From Epiperipatus broadwayi (taxonomy: Eukaryota > Onychophora > Udeonychophora > Euonychophora > Peripatidae): DNA of 64,000 bases. Made by a program: the position numbers and the translations under genes. The stretch spans positions 2,252,204 through 2,316,203 of the forward strand of contig JAQFVV010006352.1 in assembly GCA_028023455.1 (NCBI GenBank), written 5' to 3'. Shown one piece after another: positions 34,705 through 47,600 of this stretch; the first letter of the stretch is position 1; the number at the start of each line of letters is the position of its first letter. The notes below the pieces were generated by a model. The model was not told the DNA's origin and ran no database searches. It worked only from the letters and a program-made list of their open reading frames with translations.

Positions 34705-36541
34705 TATTATAACAGGGCTGAGCTCAAACCCTGTTCTAAGGCATAGGATGATACCGGCAAGCATATATATATACTCCATCAAAAGTAATATTAAGTTAAA
34801 TTATTTTTTTCATTGTTGTTTTGTATGTGTGTGTATATATTTTAAACGAGTAAATAAAAATAGATTAAAACATAAGAGGGACGGGGGGTATATGGTTTGT
34901 GCTCATGTATTTTGTTTAGAGGTGCATGTATTTATATTGCTGCATGGGTGAATAAATGTAATAGATTCAAAAAAATAAAAAAATTTACATGGCCAAGCTT
35001 TAATTCTAAGATGGACGACTAAAGAAAAAATTTACAAAAAAAAAAAAGTTAATTGCAAAGAAAGAATTTGGAAAAGTGATAGATTGCTATCTTAAGGAAT
35101 AAAGCTATTTTAATTGAAAGGAAATTGTTTCCAAGATGGACGATGAAAGGCACAAATTCCAAACGATATGTTAATTGAAAATAAAGATTTCAAAAATGTG
35201 TAGATTGATATCTCGAGACAAAACCATTTTAATTAGAAAAGAAAATGTTATAAATAAAAATGAAAATGTTATAAATAAAAGAAAATGTTATAAATAAAAG
35301 ACAATGAATGTGGAAATCAAGGTATAATTAAAATTCCTGAACAGAGAGAGAAAAAAAGAAAAGTTATTGAAAGGTTTGGCAAACCACATGGTTTCATTAA
35401 AAAGAAGAGAAGGAACAATATCATTTTTAATTAGAGTTTGAAAGCTGAACTTTGAAGAGGTATTCTAGAATTGTTAATGCCATGAGCTGGATCGAAGAAA
35501 AATTAGTTAAAAAAATTATATATCTTGGTCAAAAATGAACAGGCTGAGGTAAAGGACAAGAATGTACCAGGCTCTGCCATCCATCCTGTAAAGATATTGC
35601 AGCTGCTGTAAGAAAAAAGCTCTTCCTAAATTGCAGAGAGAACAACATTCACTTAACGCCATTGATTGTGCCTTATGGAATCCATGGAGGACTACAAAAA
35701 GGAAATAAATCACTTATTCACTACATTTCAGCATGAAGCCAGTGAACATTACCATTCATCTACACCTGGGAGAAAGAAAGTAAGGTAACAAATATTTTCG
35801 TAAATATCAGTCACCTTTTGAATAAGAACATATTTCAATAAAACAATAATGCGTAAGGGCTAAAAGAAAATAAAGAGATATTTGAAATAATGTCCTATAT
35901 AAATATATGAATGCATCTACTTTATATGCTATGATATATATGTTTTTGTTATATTTATGAACTCATGCAGGGTGTGTATTTGCATGCATATCATTCAAGT
36001 ATTCGAGTACAAACCAATACACAATTTCAGCATTCTATTTTGTTTTGTTATTTTTTTTATTAATAAATATTAAGTTAGTGTTTTAAGTATAATTGTGTGT
36101 GTTCTATGTTAATTTCATTAAAAACATAGATCACAATAGACAATTAGAGAGTAGTATTAAGAGTAAAAATAAGAAAGTAAAACGAATCATTTATGCATTC
36201 CATGCGCACTTGATCTGTTCTTCCACCTCTTTCCCACAGTCAATGACCACTACCCCTGAGTGATCTAGCCAGAGGTATAAGCTCTATCTACTAGAAATTG
36301 ATACTAATTCTCTCCCAGCATAATTCTTATTTATTCGTAAATAGGATTGGCACTTGGAGTCAAATTGACATCCATAAATATGCTATGCGAGTGATAAGAC
36401 TATAGTGTAGAACTAACTATATATGTATGTTCGCATCATAGTTTTCATTTAAACAAAAAAAAAGAAGAAACTTAGATTTTAAATATGTAATAAACGTATA
36501 CCACCTATATACATGGTATGCACAGGTAGCAACCTTTACAA
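34705..36541 (+). repeat. 5' LTR
   Basis: It starts TATTATAACAGGGCTG and ends AACCTTTACAA directly before the primer-binding-site-like TGGCGACC. It includes a three-fold repeat of a ~19-bp unit (GAAAATGTTATAAATAAAA) at 35241-35299 that is single in the 3' LTR. The string GAGCTCAAACCCTG near the start resembles a tRNA B box, but no A box was found. Confidence 0.88.
35241..35299. repeat. Three ~19-bp tandem units inside the 5' LTR
   Basis: GAAAATGTTATAAATAAAA occurs three times in the 5' LTR and once at the homologous site of the 3' LTR (about 39440). Confidence 0.85.
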
Positions 36542-36559
36542 TGGCGACCCAACGAAGGA
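36542..36559 (+). promoter_or_regulatory. Primer binding site-like sequence
   Basis: TGGCGACCCAACGAAGGA directly follows the 5' LTR. A TGG-starting string here is where a tRNA 3' end would prime minus-strand synthesis. The tRNA was not identified. Confidence 0.7.
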
Positions 36560-37395
36560 GCTTTCGAAGAGTGGAAAATAGGGGAGGGGATAGAATATGT
36601 TAAATAAAACAGAACAGTTTACTATGGAGTTTTGCTTTATATGGTTGTATATACACATATACTGTATCTATTTTTTTAAAAAAAGACCTATAAAATATAG
36701 CTGTGGTAGATGAATTATTGCTGGCAATTTTACTTTATATTGAAATTACTCAGGATAAAATCACATTCGGATTAATATGTTGGTGTATATGTTTATGTAT
36801 TGAACATTCTGTGGAAATTTTAGTGTTTTGATTTGCAGTGAAATAATATTATATATTCAAGTTTTATTTTTTTTATAAGGTTTTTATTATTATACTAAAT
36901 ATTTAACTGCTTTTGATATTTACAGGTGAAAAGGTGATCAAATAAAAGTTTCATAATTTTTAATTTGATATAATTGAGAGTGATTAGCTTTGGAAAGCAC
37001 TGTATTGACTCCTTTTTACATGAACTCTGATATATATACATCTAAGCAGAATACATCTGAATTTTTTTGATCTGTTTTATATGTGTGTTTGTGATTATGA
37101 GATCAATATTTGTTGAACAATTTTATCCAGGTAATGACATATTATACTATATAGCTAGTTCTAGAAATCTGTGGATTTATTTTGAATGTTATTATTCTAG
37201 TTTAATAGGCGAATTAACATGAAATATTATAATGGTATCAGTGAAATATAAAGAAAAAGATCAAGGAATAGAGTTGAAGGGGGCTAGATATAGAAATTAG
37301 ACAGGTAATACAGTACTTCAGGGATGGAAAACAGGTCTGGTGTGTCTGATATAGAAATAGTGATAGATATCTAAAAATAGAGTAAAATAAAGCGA

Positions 37396-37704
37396 ATGAT
37401 AACAAGATCAAAAAGGCAAAAAAATGGATCAGCAGAAGAAAAAAAGGAAGGAGAATTGAGCATGATAGAAATTATTATGGAAAGAATAGAAAGGAGATTT
37501 CAGGAATTCGAGGAAAGGATTGAGAAAAGATTTCAAGAGCTAGAACAGAAAATAGAAGGGAAAGCAAATAAGTGTATAAAGAAAGAGAGCAAGGAAAAGC
37601 CAGTAGAGGAAGAAATTATAGATAAAGATGAGAAGTCTAGTGAAAAGAGAGTAGGAGAAAATCAGAGTGAGTACAAAGAAGAAAAAAGCAGGGAGATAAT
37701 ATAA
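37396..37704 (+). CDS. Gag-like coiled-coil frame of the LTR element, truncated
   Basis: A 102-residue frame starts MITRSKRQKNGSAEEKK and is rich in Lys/Glu, with a heptad-like stretch (IIMERIERRFQEFEERIEK, RFQELEQKIEGK) that suggests a coiled coil at residues 25-60. It stops at 37704. A further open stretch in the following bases (RPRFKVKKFFNDGVFAYHM, about 37735-37925) looks like the continuation after a break. Its position just inside the 5' LTR and its character fit the N-terminus of a retrotransposon Gag. No zinc knuckle or capsid fold was recognised. Confidence 0.5.
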   Translation: MITRSKRQKNGSAEEKKEGELSMIEIIMERIERRFQEFEERIEKRFQELEQKIEGKANKCIKKESKEKPVEEEIIDKDEKSSEKRVGENQSEYKEEKSREII

Positions 37705-38809
37705 AAATAGAAGTGTGAGAAGCCGCGACAAAGAAATCTTCGGCCCAGATTCAAAGTAAAAAAATTCTTCAATGATGGTGTATTTGCTTATCATATGACA
37801 GAAGCTCCAGTTGAGCATATAAAAAGTTTACAAGAGTATTTTAACAGCAATATGATGTCTGAAAAAAAGGCTCTCATAGGCAAATTAGTTGTGAAAGAAA
37901 TAATAAGACTCAACGGAAAGAAGGGTAGCTGAAATCAAAAATTAAAGAATCTTAGAGAACAAGATTATGAAATAGTCCAGAAACAGTGTTATGGAAATGA
38001 AAAATGGTGTCAGTTGTGTAGGCTGACCCATGACCGGGGAAAAGATCGAGTTGTCCAATGTTAAAAGATGGACAAGAATTTAATCAACTTCACGTAAATG
38101 AACACTGATTCCGGAAAGTTTTTTATATATATAGTGTTATTGCTAGGTGGTGGTTAATATTTATAGTATTTATTATATAGGATTTTATATGAAATTGAGT
38201 AAAAGAGAAATGTAGAATTCTTTTTATTTCTTTTGTTTTGTGCACGTAAGGTTAGAGAGTTAGAGAAGTGGTCTCGCAATTCTGTCAGTGGATGGTGAGT
38301 TTGGCTGCTGGATCGATCACATTGTGTGTTGTGCACTGTGTGTAAGATTCCAGAAGTGAGCAAGGTCTAGGGCAACTTATACTAAATCTGAAGGCTCAAA
38401 ATAAGAGCCAGGTATCATTCTAACTATCTACACTCCTAAGACTCGGAAGCAGCAGAGTGTAGTTAGAAAAGTCCTTCCTTTAAAAAAAAAATTTTTTTTA
38501 TATATATAATTTTTTTTTTGGGGTCGCATAATCGAAGCTAGTCAGAATGGGAGTTAGCTATATGTTGTGCATCACAGGCAGTGTGCATGTGAGTGGTGGT
38601 TGGATTCATTGGGTGTCATTGGGTTGTTGGTTGTTTTCCTCTTTGGTTCTAAAGTTGCAGGGGGAAAGGCAAAGAAAATCGATGCAAGAAGATGTGTATT
38701 TTTTTTATTTTATATGTGTATGTTTTCTTTTGGGTTACTCGCTATTTAGAATTATTTTGTGGTTTAGGAGTGAGCCATTTAAATACTAAAACGGTATTTA
38801 AAGGCTTTC

Positions 38810-38819
38810 AAAGAGGGGG
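38810..38819 (+). promoter_or_regulatory. Polypurine tract
   Basis: AAAGAGGGGG directly precedes the 3' LTR start, the expected place of the plus-strand primer. Confidence 0.8.
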
Positions 38820-40725
38820 TATTATAACAGGGCTGGGTTCAAACCCTGTTGTAAGGCATAGGACAATACCAGCAGCATATATATATATATATATACTCCA
38901 TCAAAGGTAATATTAAGTTAAATTATTTTTCCTTACTGTTTTGTATGTGTGTGTATATATTTTAAACGAGTAAATAAAAATAGATTGAAACATAAGAGAA
39001 TGGGGAGTTATATCCTTACTGTTTTGTATGTGTGTGTATATATTTTAAACGAGTAAATAAAATAGATTGAAACATAAGAGAATGGGGGGTTATATGGTTT
39101 GTGCTCATGTATTTTGTTTAGAGGTGTGTGTATTTATATTGCTGCATGGATGAATAAATGTAATAGATTCATAAAAATAAGACAATGTACATGGTTCAAG
39201 CTTTAATTTCAAGATGGATGACTAAGAAAGAATTTACAAAAAAAATAAGTTAATTGCAAAGAAAGAATTAGAAAAAGTGATAAATTGCTATCTTAAGGAA
39301 TAAAGCTATTTTAAGTGAAAGGAAATTGTTTCCAAGATGTACAACGAAAGGCACAAATTCCAAAAGATATCTTAATTGAAAATAAAGAATTCAAAAATGT
39401 GTAGATCGATATTTCCAGACAAAGCCATTTTAATTAGAAAAGAAAATGTTATAAATAAAAGACAATGAATGTGGATCTCAAGGTATAATTAAGATTCCTG
39501 AACAGAGAAAAAAAAAAAGAAAAGTTATTGAAAGGTTTTCTATTGGCAAACCATGTGGTTTCATTAAAAAAAAGAGAAGGAACAATAGCATTTTTAATTA
39601 GAGTTTGAAAGCTGAACTTTGAAGAGAGATTCTAGAATTGTTAATGCCATGAGCAGGATCGAAGAAAAATTAGTTAAAAAAATTATATATCTTGACCAAC
39701 CATGAACAGGCTGGGATAAAGGACAAGAACGGATCGGGCTCTGCCATCCATCCTGCATAGGTATTGTGGTTGCTGTAGGAGAAAGCCCTTCCTAAATTGC
39801 AGAAAGAACAACATTCACTGAACGCTATTGATTGTGCCTTATGGAATCCACGGAGGACTACAAAAAGGAAAGACATCACTTATTCACTACATTGCAGCAG
39901 GAAGCCAGTGAACATTACCATTCATCTACACTCAGGTGAGATAAAGTAAGGTAACTCAAATATTTTTGTAAATACCAGTCACCTCTTGAATAAGAACATA
40001 TTTCAGTAAAACAATAATGTGTAAGGGCTAAAAAAAATAAAGAGATATTTGAAATAATGCCCTATATAAATATATGAATGAATAGACTGGATAATGACTG
40101 ACTGCATCTACTTTATATGATATGATATATATGTTTTTGTTATATTTATAAACTTATGCGGAGTGTGTATTTGCATGCATATCATTCAAATATTCGAGCA
40201 CAAACCAATACACAATTTCGAGATTCTATTTTGTTTTGTTATTTTTTTATTAATAAATATTAAGTTAGTGTTTTAAGTATAATTGTGTGTGTTCAATGTT
40301 AATTTCTTTAAAAGCCTAGATCACAATAGTACAATTAGAGAGCAGTATTAAGAGTAAAAGTAAGAAAGTAAAACAAATCGTTTATGTGTTCCATGCGCAT
40401 TTGATCTGTTCTCCCATTTCTTTTTCATGGTCAATGACCACTACCCCTGAGTGAGCTAGCCAGAGGTATAAGCTCTATCTACTAGAAATTGATACTCGTT
40501 TTCTCACAGTATAATACTTATTTATTCATAAATAGGATTGGTGCTTAGAGTCAAATTGATGTCCATAAATATATTGGGTGAGTGATAAGAGTATAGTGCA
40601 GAACTAACTATATATGTATGTTCGCATCATAATTTTCATTTAAATAAAAAAAAGAAGAAACTTAGATTTTAAATATGTAATAAACGTATACCACCTGTAT
40701 ACATGTTATGCACAGTTAACAACCG

Positions 40726-40731
<6 letters not shown>
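38820..40731 (+). repeat. 3' LTR
   Basis: It is homologous along its whole length to the 5' LTR, with scattered substitutions. It is longer mainly because of an 83-bp tandem duplication at 38930-39095. It ends AACCGTTATAA before a (TA)n tract. Confidence 0.88.
38930..39095. repeat. 83-bp tandem duplication within the 3' LTR
   Basis: TCCTTACTGTTTTGTATGTG...AACATAAGAGAATGGGG is present twice in direct succession; the 5' LTR has it once. Confidence 0.88.

Positions 40732-40792
<61 letters not shown>
40732..40792. repeat. (TA)n microsatellite after the LTR element
   Basis: About 60 bp of AT dinucleotides. Confidence 0.95.
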
Positions 40793-40794
<2 letters not shown>

Positions 40795-43250
40795 CATTAG
40801 GGGTCTTTGCCACAAGGGAAATTATACAGTTTATATTTAGACAACATGTGGTATGATACACTAGCAAATCAAAAAAGAGATACTTCAAATATAAACCAAG
40901 TGAACTAAATTCAAACCAATTTGGTTTTTTTTTCAAATAAGACATGTTCTTAGAACAGTATTTAGATGAGTATATGTTCAATTGAAAAAATGATATGAAA
41001 TAAAGATATTTGAAAATCAATAGCAATATAATAGACTGCTTGCAATGACTTCCAAAAAATTTATCAACTATCAACTCTTAAAATTACTGATTTAGATTTT
41101 TTAATCTTGGCATGTAATTTAGGCATGGAATCATTATAAAAGTTATGTTGTGAATACAAGTATCATTCTTATTTGTGAAAATGAATCTGCATTTTTTACA
41201 AGGTTTGTATCATGAATAAGTTCATAAAACATGTAGTTTTTTTTTTTTTTTTTTGCTTAATAAAAAAATAAAATGAATATGAAAATTCCAAAACATATAT
41301 AAACTAAAAGTTGCAAGATGACAATAATAAGAATGCTTTAAAATGTTTGCAATATTAAAATTGTAAAGAAGCCTCAATCTTCAGATAAGTCTAGTGGTAC
41401 AACTTTTTTCCTTATCACATTATAATCCTATTAAGATAGTTGATTATGTAATAATAAAGAAAATATTTGGGTTATATTTTGAACAATAGTATAAAAATAC
41501 AGGTAGTTGTATTTAATAAAATATCTTCTATCTGGGAGTGATTAAAACGGTTCCAACTGTTTCTGATATAATACAGAAGTATACAGTGTATATGGACTCA
41601 TGAAGTGATACTACTTGATTTCCCTGGAGGATTATATTTTTTAAGTAATAAAAACAAATGTAATAAAAAACAAATTATCATGATATTATTCCTATCAATA
41701 AAGTACTGTCAGTAATCTTGTAAAAAATGATGCTTCTTCTAATTATTGATGGTTGGTTAACCTTAAAAATCAATAAGCCATATATACAAGGTTTTTTATC
41801 AGAAAATTGCACAAAATAATATAAATAAAAGAATGAATTATATATTACTTTTAATGATTTTCTTCCTATAATTTAAAAGGGTTATGATAATGCTTGAAAA
41901 ATCTCGTTCCTTGGAATTGTATTTTATTTATATATCTTCTATATAACTGATTAAAAACAAGTCTTTATTAGTAATGGAAAATCTAAATCATTTAAAATAA
42001 TAGTAATATAAATAATGATGTACAGCCTTCAAATTTTATGATATTTTTATGACAGCAATCATTGATTGGGTTATTGGTAATTTCATGCTATAATCGAATT
42101 AACGAGAACTTTTACTTTGAGCGAATAGAAGCTAAATGTTTTTGATGTCTACATTTACTAGATCATCTAAAATATATTATTGGTTTGTACAATCTACAAC
42201 GAATCTAGTTTAGCAATTAATTTCTATAAAAATTCGGATGCTTCATTAACTAATAATGACAAAAATTATTTATCAACACATACCTAAATGATAATCATCT
42301 TGAGAATTTAGTTTTTTTAAAATATTTTGATAGTCTTTATGTTAAATTGGATGTTAAGAGAGAGAGAGAGAGAGTACTTCATTATGATATAAATACTTCA
42401 GTGAAATTAATTTTATGCTGTGTTTTCTTAGACAAATGTATTTTTTCCTGGAAAATTAGATATACATTCTCTATTGATAAGATATAAATAAATTAGAAAA
42501 ATTTCATGTAAAACCCTCTGTAAAATTTTGTAAATATTATATACTATGAGATACCATAAGACTCATGGATATGTTTTTTTTATATATTGCTGTATGTAAT
42601 GATATTTCAATTGAATATCATTCTTAAATTACGTTTCAAAATAAATAACAGTTTTACCCATACATATTGTAAATAAGAGTAAAGTTTTATATCAGAGATA
42701 GACTCTATTCAAAATATTTTTATTCAGACACTCTAAAAAAAAATCTTATATTTTCCTTGAAAGGTCATGAATTAAGGGCAGAATGCAATGAAAAGCTATT
42801 ATTATTCAAGATATTTAAAAAGGTTATTTGTAGAACCAGTTAAAAGAATACATTGAAAATTATCAAATGGAATCAAATTAGAATTTGATACATATAAAGT
42901 TATTATCCGTTATTATTTGAATAGACGTATAGAACCAAACTTTTACCATTTTATTTTTTAATTCTAGCTTCATATTTTTGTTTTACACTCTATCTTCTTG
43001 TGCTTCTGACTTAGATCTTTGCTTAGAGTTGCTGCTAATAATGTTATTAAAGTAGATTTTCTTCTTGAGTTAGTGCAATAATAAAGTGATGGAATTCTGG
43101 AGTTCAAAGTTTATAGATCGGTTACTTTTATTTCCAGTACTGAAATTTCTTACAAATTGCATAGCAATAAACCATTTGAAAGTCTAATTAAAATTAATTC
43201 ATCATATCTTTTTATAAAAATGTTTTAAAATAATGTGCATTAAGTTGTAT
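40793..43250. other. A/T-rich intergenic sequence
   Basis: No supported gene. A poly-T run (41239-41253) and a short (GA)n (42358-42374) are the only notable simple sequences. Confidence 0.4.
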
Positions 43251-43254
43251 ATAT

Positions 43255-43450
43255 GGAATTATTTGATCTGTGGAATTATCCATTTACAATTGTTTAATTA
43301 GGAAGCATTTAATTTAGAGCAAGTCAAGACTGACAACTTTACTTTAAAACTTGGTCTGGGCAGTTGGTTTACATTAACTACTGCTCTAAGTTAAGTGCTT
43401 TCTAATTAAACAAATATAAATGAATACCTCCACAGATCAATAATTTCATT
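43255..43450. repeat. Foldback repeat, about 190 bp
   Basis: ATTTGATCTGTGGAATTATCCATTTA and TTTAATTAGGAAGCATTTAA-type sequence on the left are mirrored by TTAAGTGCTTTCTAATTAAA and CCTCCACAGATCAATAATTT on the right; the centre is near 43350. Confidence 0.7.
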
Positions 43451-44380
43451 TAAAACAACCTTTGAAAATATTGTATTGCAATATATAGATTAATAACTAC
43501 AAAATATTAAAAAATGAATAATTATTTATTGTTATTATTTTTTTTCTAAGATGTCATCAAATTACACCATCCATATTACACTGTAGATTCAGAATAGAGT
43601 AGATTTGCTCTGGATGGAATCTGTAAAATTATATATGTACAACATTAATTATAATAGCAGTAGATTAAAATATATTAATTGAAATAAAGTTAAGTAATTG
43701 AATGTTATTTTTATTGCTTGCCATCTTTTTCGACTAAATTATTAACTAATTCATATCTATCTTGATATAATTTTTAAAAATTGATCAAATGATTTACTAT
43801 CGAATTATTATATAATTATTGGATATAATCAAAGTATTATATTTATTTTTTTAATAAATCATCATCAAACAATTGTTAAAAATCTTCAATTAATTTTCAG
43901 AGATATGGCAATAATTTATTGTACATAAGCAGAATAAACATTTCCAATTGTCTAACATGTAAATGATATACCTAACATTAATTAAATAAATTATTTACAA
44001 AGAAGAGTGGAGATAAGAAAATGTATATACACATAAGTGATAATCTTTAAAATATTAAATAATGATATCTCACATAAAATTAAATATTGCATAACATTAT
44101 TGCAAGTATGCAGATATTCTAGCAGACTCAGTTGTTAAATTTGTCCCCACAAATTGCACACCACATTTTAAAGAAGCCCCAAGTTGGAAAGTGGCCAGGG
44201 AGAGCTCAAATTTCATATTATTTTTTCCTTACTTTGATTTTTTTTGATTTTTAAAAAAAAATTATATTATAATATTGTTAGATATTAAAATAATAGTTCA
44301 TCTGAAGCAACACAAGCAAAAATTATAAAAATTTCCAAAATTATATTTGTAATTCAAATTTGCAAACAGTTCTGCATAAT
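43451..44380. other. A/T-rich sequence without recognised features
   Basis: Nothing supported. Confidence 0.4.
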
Positions 44381-44384
44381 GAAG

Positions 44385-44605
44385 TGATTTGCTACTTCTT
44401 TATAACCTAATGCTAAATGCACTTTTTGATATGTTCATCATAATCATAATGCCTGCATAACAAAGTGGTTTCTTTTTTATTTACAATCTAATGTAATGGA
44501 GTCTTTTGATGAAGTTCATTATAACCAAGATCAAAGTAAACTTCATTGAAAATGCACTTAGCATTAGATTATGAAGAAGAAGGAAACCACTTTGTTATGT
44601 AGATA
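44385..44605. repeat. Nested inverted repeat
   Basis: CATAACAAAGTGGTTTC (44457-44473) is the exact inverse of GAAACCACTTTGTTATG (44582-44598). CTTCTTTATAACCTAATGCT (44395-44414) is close to the inverse of AGCATTAGATTATGAAGAAG (44559-44578). Confidence 0.65.
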
Positions 44606-47600
44606 AACAAATTTTTGCAAATTTAAATTACAAATTTGAATATATGATTTATTGTTTATAATTACTACAACTATAAATAAATAATTACTTATTATTCAGC
44701 TGGAGTAGATTATTTCTTTTATACTAATCAACACCTATTGGACAATGGATATATACAGAAAAATCAAGTTAGAAAAATCACTCATCAATTTTCAGAGCAA
44801 ATTTAGTGGGTTAAAGACTCAAGTAATGCTAGAAAATAATCTCTAATATATAAAGTCCAAGTTATGCAATGTTTTGACAAGATTGTAAAGCTATAATTCC
44901 TATTTGGTTTAAGTACTTTACTCGCTTAAAATGTATTCACTCAAGCAAAACCCAAAAGGTTGATGTTTAAGAGTAACAGTAATTACAGAAGCTTAAAGTA
45001 AACATTTCATTTAAAGTAAATATTTTATGCAATGAATCTTAACTCCAAACTAGTAAATACAATAATCCATTTTTGGACTTAATAATTTTATTCATATAAT
45101 TTAAATTAAGCTGATTTGTATGTATATAATAATCAACTCACTATTATAGTAAAGAGCTAAATTTACATAATGTATATTAATAAAATAGCATGCCTTTTCA
45201 TTGTGCTTATTATTAGAATAGATTTGTCAATGAAGATAATATCAGTTAGTTGTCATTATGAGAGAAATCCATTTTTATATAAAGTACAGATCTCTTCAAT
45301 TTTGGGAATAATTCAAATAAGTTATAAGTATGATAAGGTATAGACAGGAATTTAATCCAGGACATTTATAAAATTAGCTTGATTGCCTTGATTATTTGAC
45401 ATTGCTAATAATATAGAAAACTTTAATAAAAATAATGATTACCTATGTGATCAGTCACATATAAAATCTTGCCTGCTCAAGCAAAACTGATGTTAGAAAA
45501 AATATATTCATTTACTCAACAATTATTCTTGCCTCAAATTTCTGCTCATAATACAAAGATATAAATTTAACTGTAAAATTGATGAAAAAATAATATGTGA
45601 CATACAACAAGATGAAGCTCACAAAGTCAACTCTAACTTGTAAAGTTAAGTATTTTAAAATGAAGTCTTTAGTAGAAATATTATTTGTAAATTGAAAACC
45701 ACAGAATCCAAGAAAAAATATTAATGGATATAGACATAAACTTTGACTTCATGGCTGTTTAGATATTGATAAAAAATACAGCCAGTGTGAGATAAAACTT
45801 TTAAAATATAAATGATATTTCAAAGACAGAATCAGTGATTCAAAAAAAAATTCAGGTTTTACCCAAATGACTCATGGACATACAAAAAATGTGTTCCACG
45901 TCAATAATAAAGAAGCACAATGTAATATCTGCAATTATAGATAATGCTTTGTTATTGCAAAAAGGGAAACATATAGAAAAATCTTGCTTATTTAAAAATA
46001 CAACATATATAAATCTGTAGACCATGAGATAAGATATTGAAACTCAATATGTGAAAAATAGATTTAAGTTAGAAAGAGAGAAGGAATCTTCAAGACACAT
46101 ATTGTTGTAAGTTAAATGTTAATTATGATGGAGATGTGTTCAGGCTTGGAACATTTATTTCTGACATAACTGAAAAAGTATATAGGAAAATCAAAACACT
46201 CATGTCTGCATTCCACTTTATAAGTTAATATAATTTTAATTATTTACAAAGCTTTAGTAAAGATCATTAAATAGAAAGAAAAGTATAGTTGTCTCTGTTT
46301 ATATCTCCCAAGAATTACATTAATGTGATGGTTGACTTATTGTAACCTGTAGGTCATTCTTTTGTCATTATGAATCATTAATCTTTAGTAACAATTTTAT
46401 TAAATGACTTATTCTGAAATTATAAAAAAAAATTTAAGTCTTATAAAAAACAAATCTAAGTTTATCTAAATAAGCATTAACTGCTCTTGCCATTTTCAGT
46501 TAAAACTAACTGCAACTTGACTTGCTTAGAAATGTTCCAGAGTATAAAAAATCTCAAGTGTTTATTCCAGATATGTAGTGAATCTTATTATTACCACATC
46601 ACCAGCTGAAATCAGCAGATATTATAATAAATTAGCCAGACAAAATGTCTTATGTTTATAATTTACCCAGTAATAAACACAATTTTTGTGATTGAACAAC
46701 AAATAAAATCACAATATCAGCAGTAGAAGAGTCTAAAAATTGTCATTTTTAATTAGGAAATTGAATAAATTTTAATAAAACATATAATAAACTGTTTAGA
46801 AAATAATTTAATATGTATACACATCTGAATGGTTTATATTTATAGATTAGCTCAATGTTGATACTATTTTTTTTTTTTCAAAATATTGTGTGATTTAGAA
46901 TATAAATTAATGTTGAGTGTTAAACAAATAAAAGGTATGAATTATTTTACTAATATGAACTATAACATAAATTTGTTAATTAGTATTAAAATAAGCCAAA
47001 TAGCCACAACACTAATGAATTTTTTCATATACATATAAGTTAATATAATGTATATATGTAAGAGTGGGTGTACAAAATGGGATAGTTATGAAATATGATT
47101 ATCACTTAGAAATAATTGCATAAAACTTCAGAGACTATTGTTATTCTGATATATCACCTCTTATTACCAGCTTGATGTATTCCAATTCAGACATGAGGGA
47201 ATCTCCAACTATATAAGAATATCAATCTTTAGACTCACAAAATTACTGTGTAGCTTTCATTTGAGTGTATTAATTGGTCTTTTCAAAAATTTTGAATACT
47301 AAAAACACCTCTGGAAAGCTTATCAGTAATGACTCCATTGTTTGGAAAAAAGATTATGTTTTTGGAGCCCAATACAAAATCTCAAATTGTTAATAAATTA
47401 TTTTATATATTCTTTTCTTTGTTAGTATATACATGGATATAATTTAATTTTCATTTAATGGTTTATTTGTTATAACTTTGCATACATATTTTAGTAATCC
47501 TGGTGAAATGTGTTATTCATCTTTCATCAGTTTCTGTTTGGCTTAGTGCATTTTTGGTGCCAAGATGCATAATCATAACTGTAATTTTTCATTTGATTAA

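Larger units (their letters stand above)
34705..40731 (+). mobile_element. LTR retrotransposon with long LTRs, pol lost (non-autonomous or internally deleted)
   Basis: Two near-identical direct repeats (34705-36541 and 38820-40731) flank a 2.28-kb interior. The interior starts with TGGCGACCCAACGAAGGA, a primer-binding-site-like string typical of Gypsy-type elements, and ends with the polypurine tract AAAGAGGGGG. A gag-like coiled-coil frame lies at 37396-37704. No protease, reverse transcriptase, RNase H or integrase was recognised. The element is inserted in TA-rich sequence, so the target-site duplication cannot be read unambiguously. Confidence 0.88.

Noticed and set aside
34715-34735. B-box-like string GCTCAAACCCTG as a tRNA or SINE
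   Set aside because: It is part of the LTR start (also at 38831), and no A box or tRNA fold was found.
35516-35713. Minus frame inside the 5' LTR (FLFVVLHGFHKAQSM), with a similar one at 39670-39879
   Set aside because: It recurs because the LTRs are duplicates, it runs antisense to the element, and it shows no domain.
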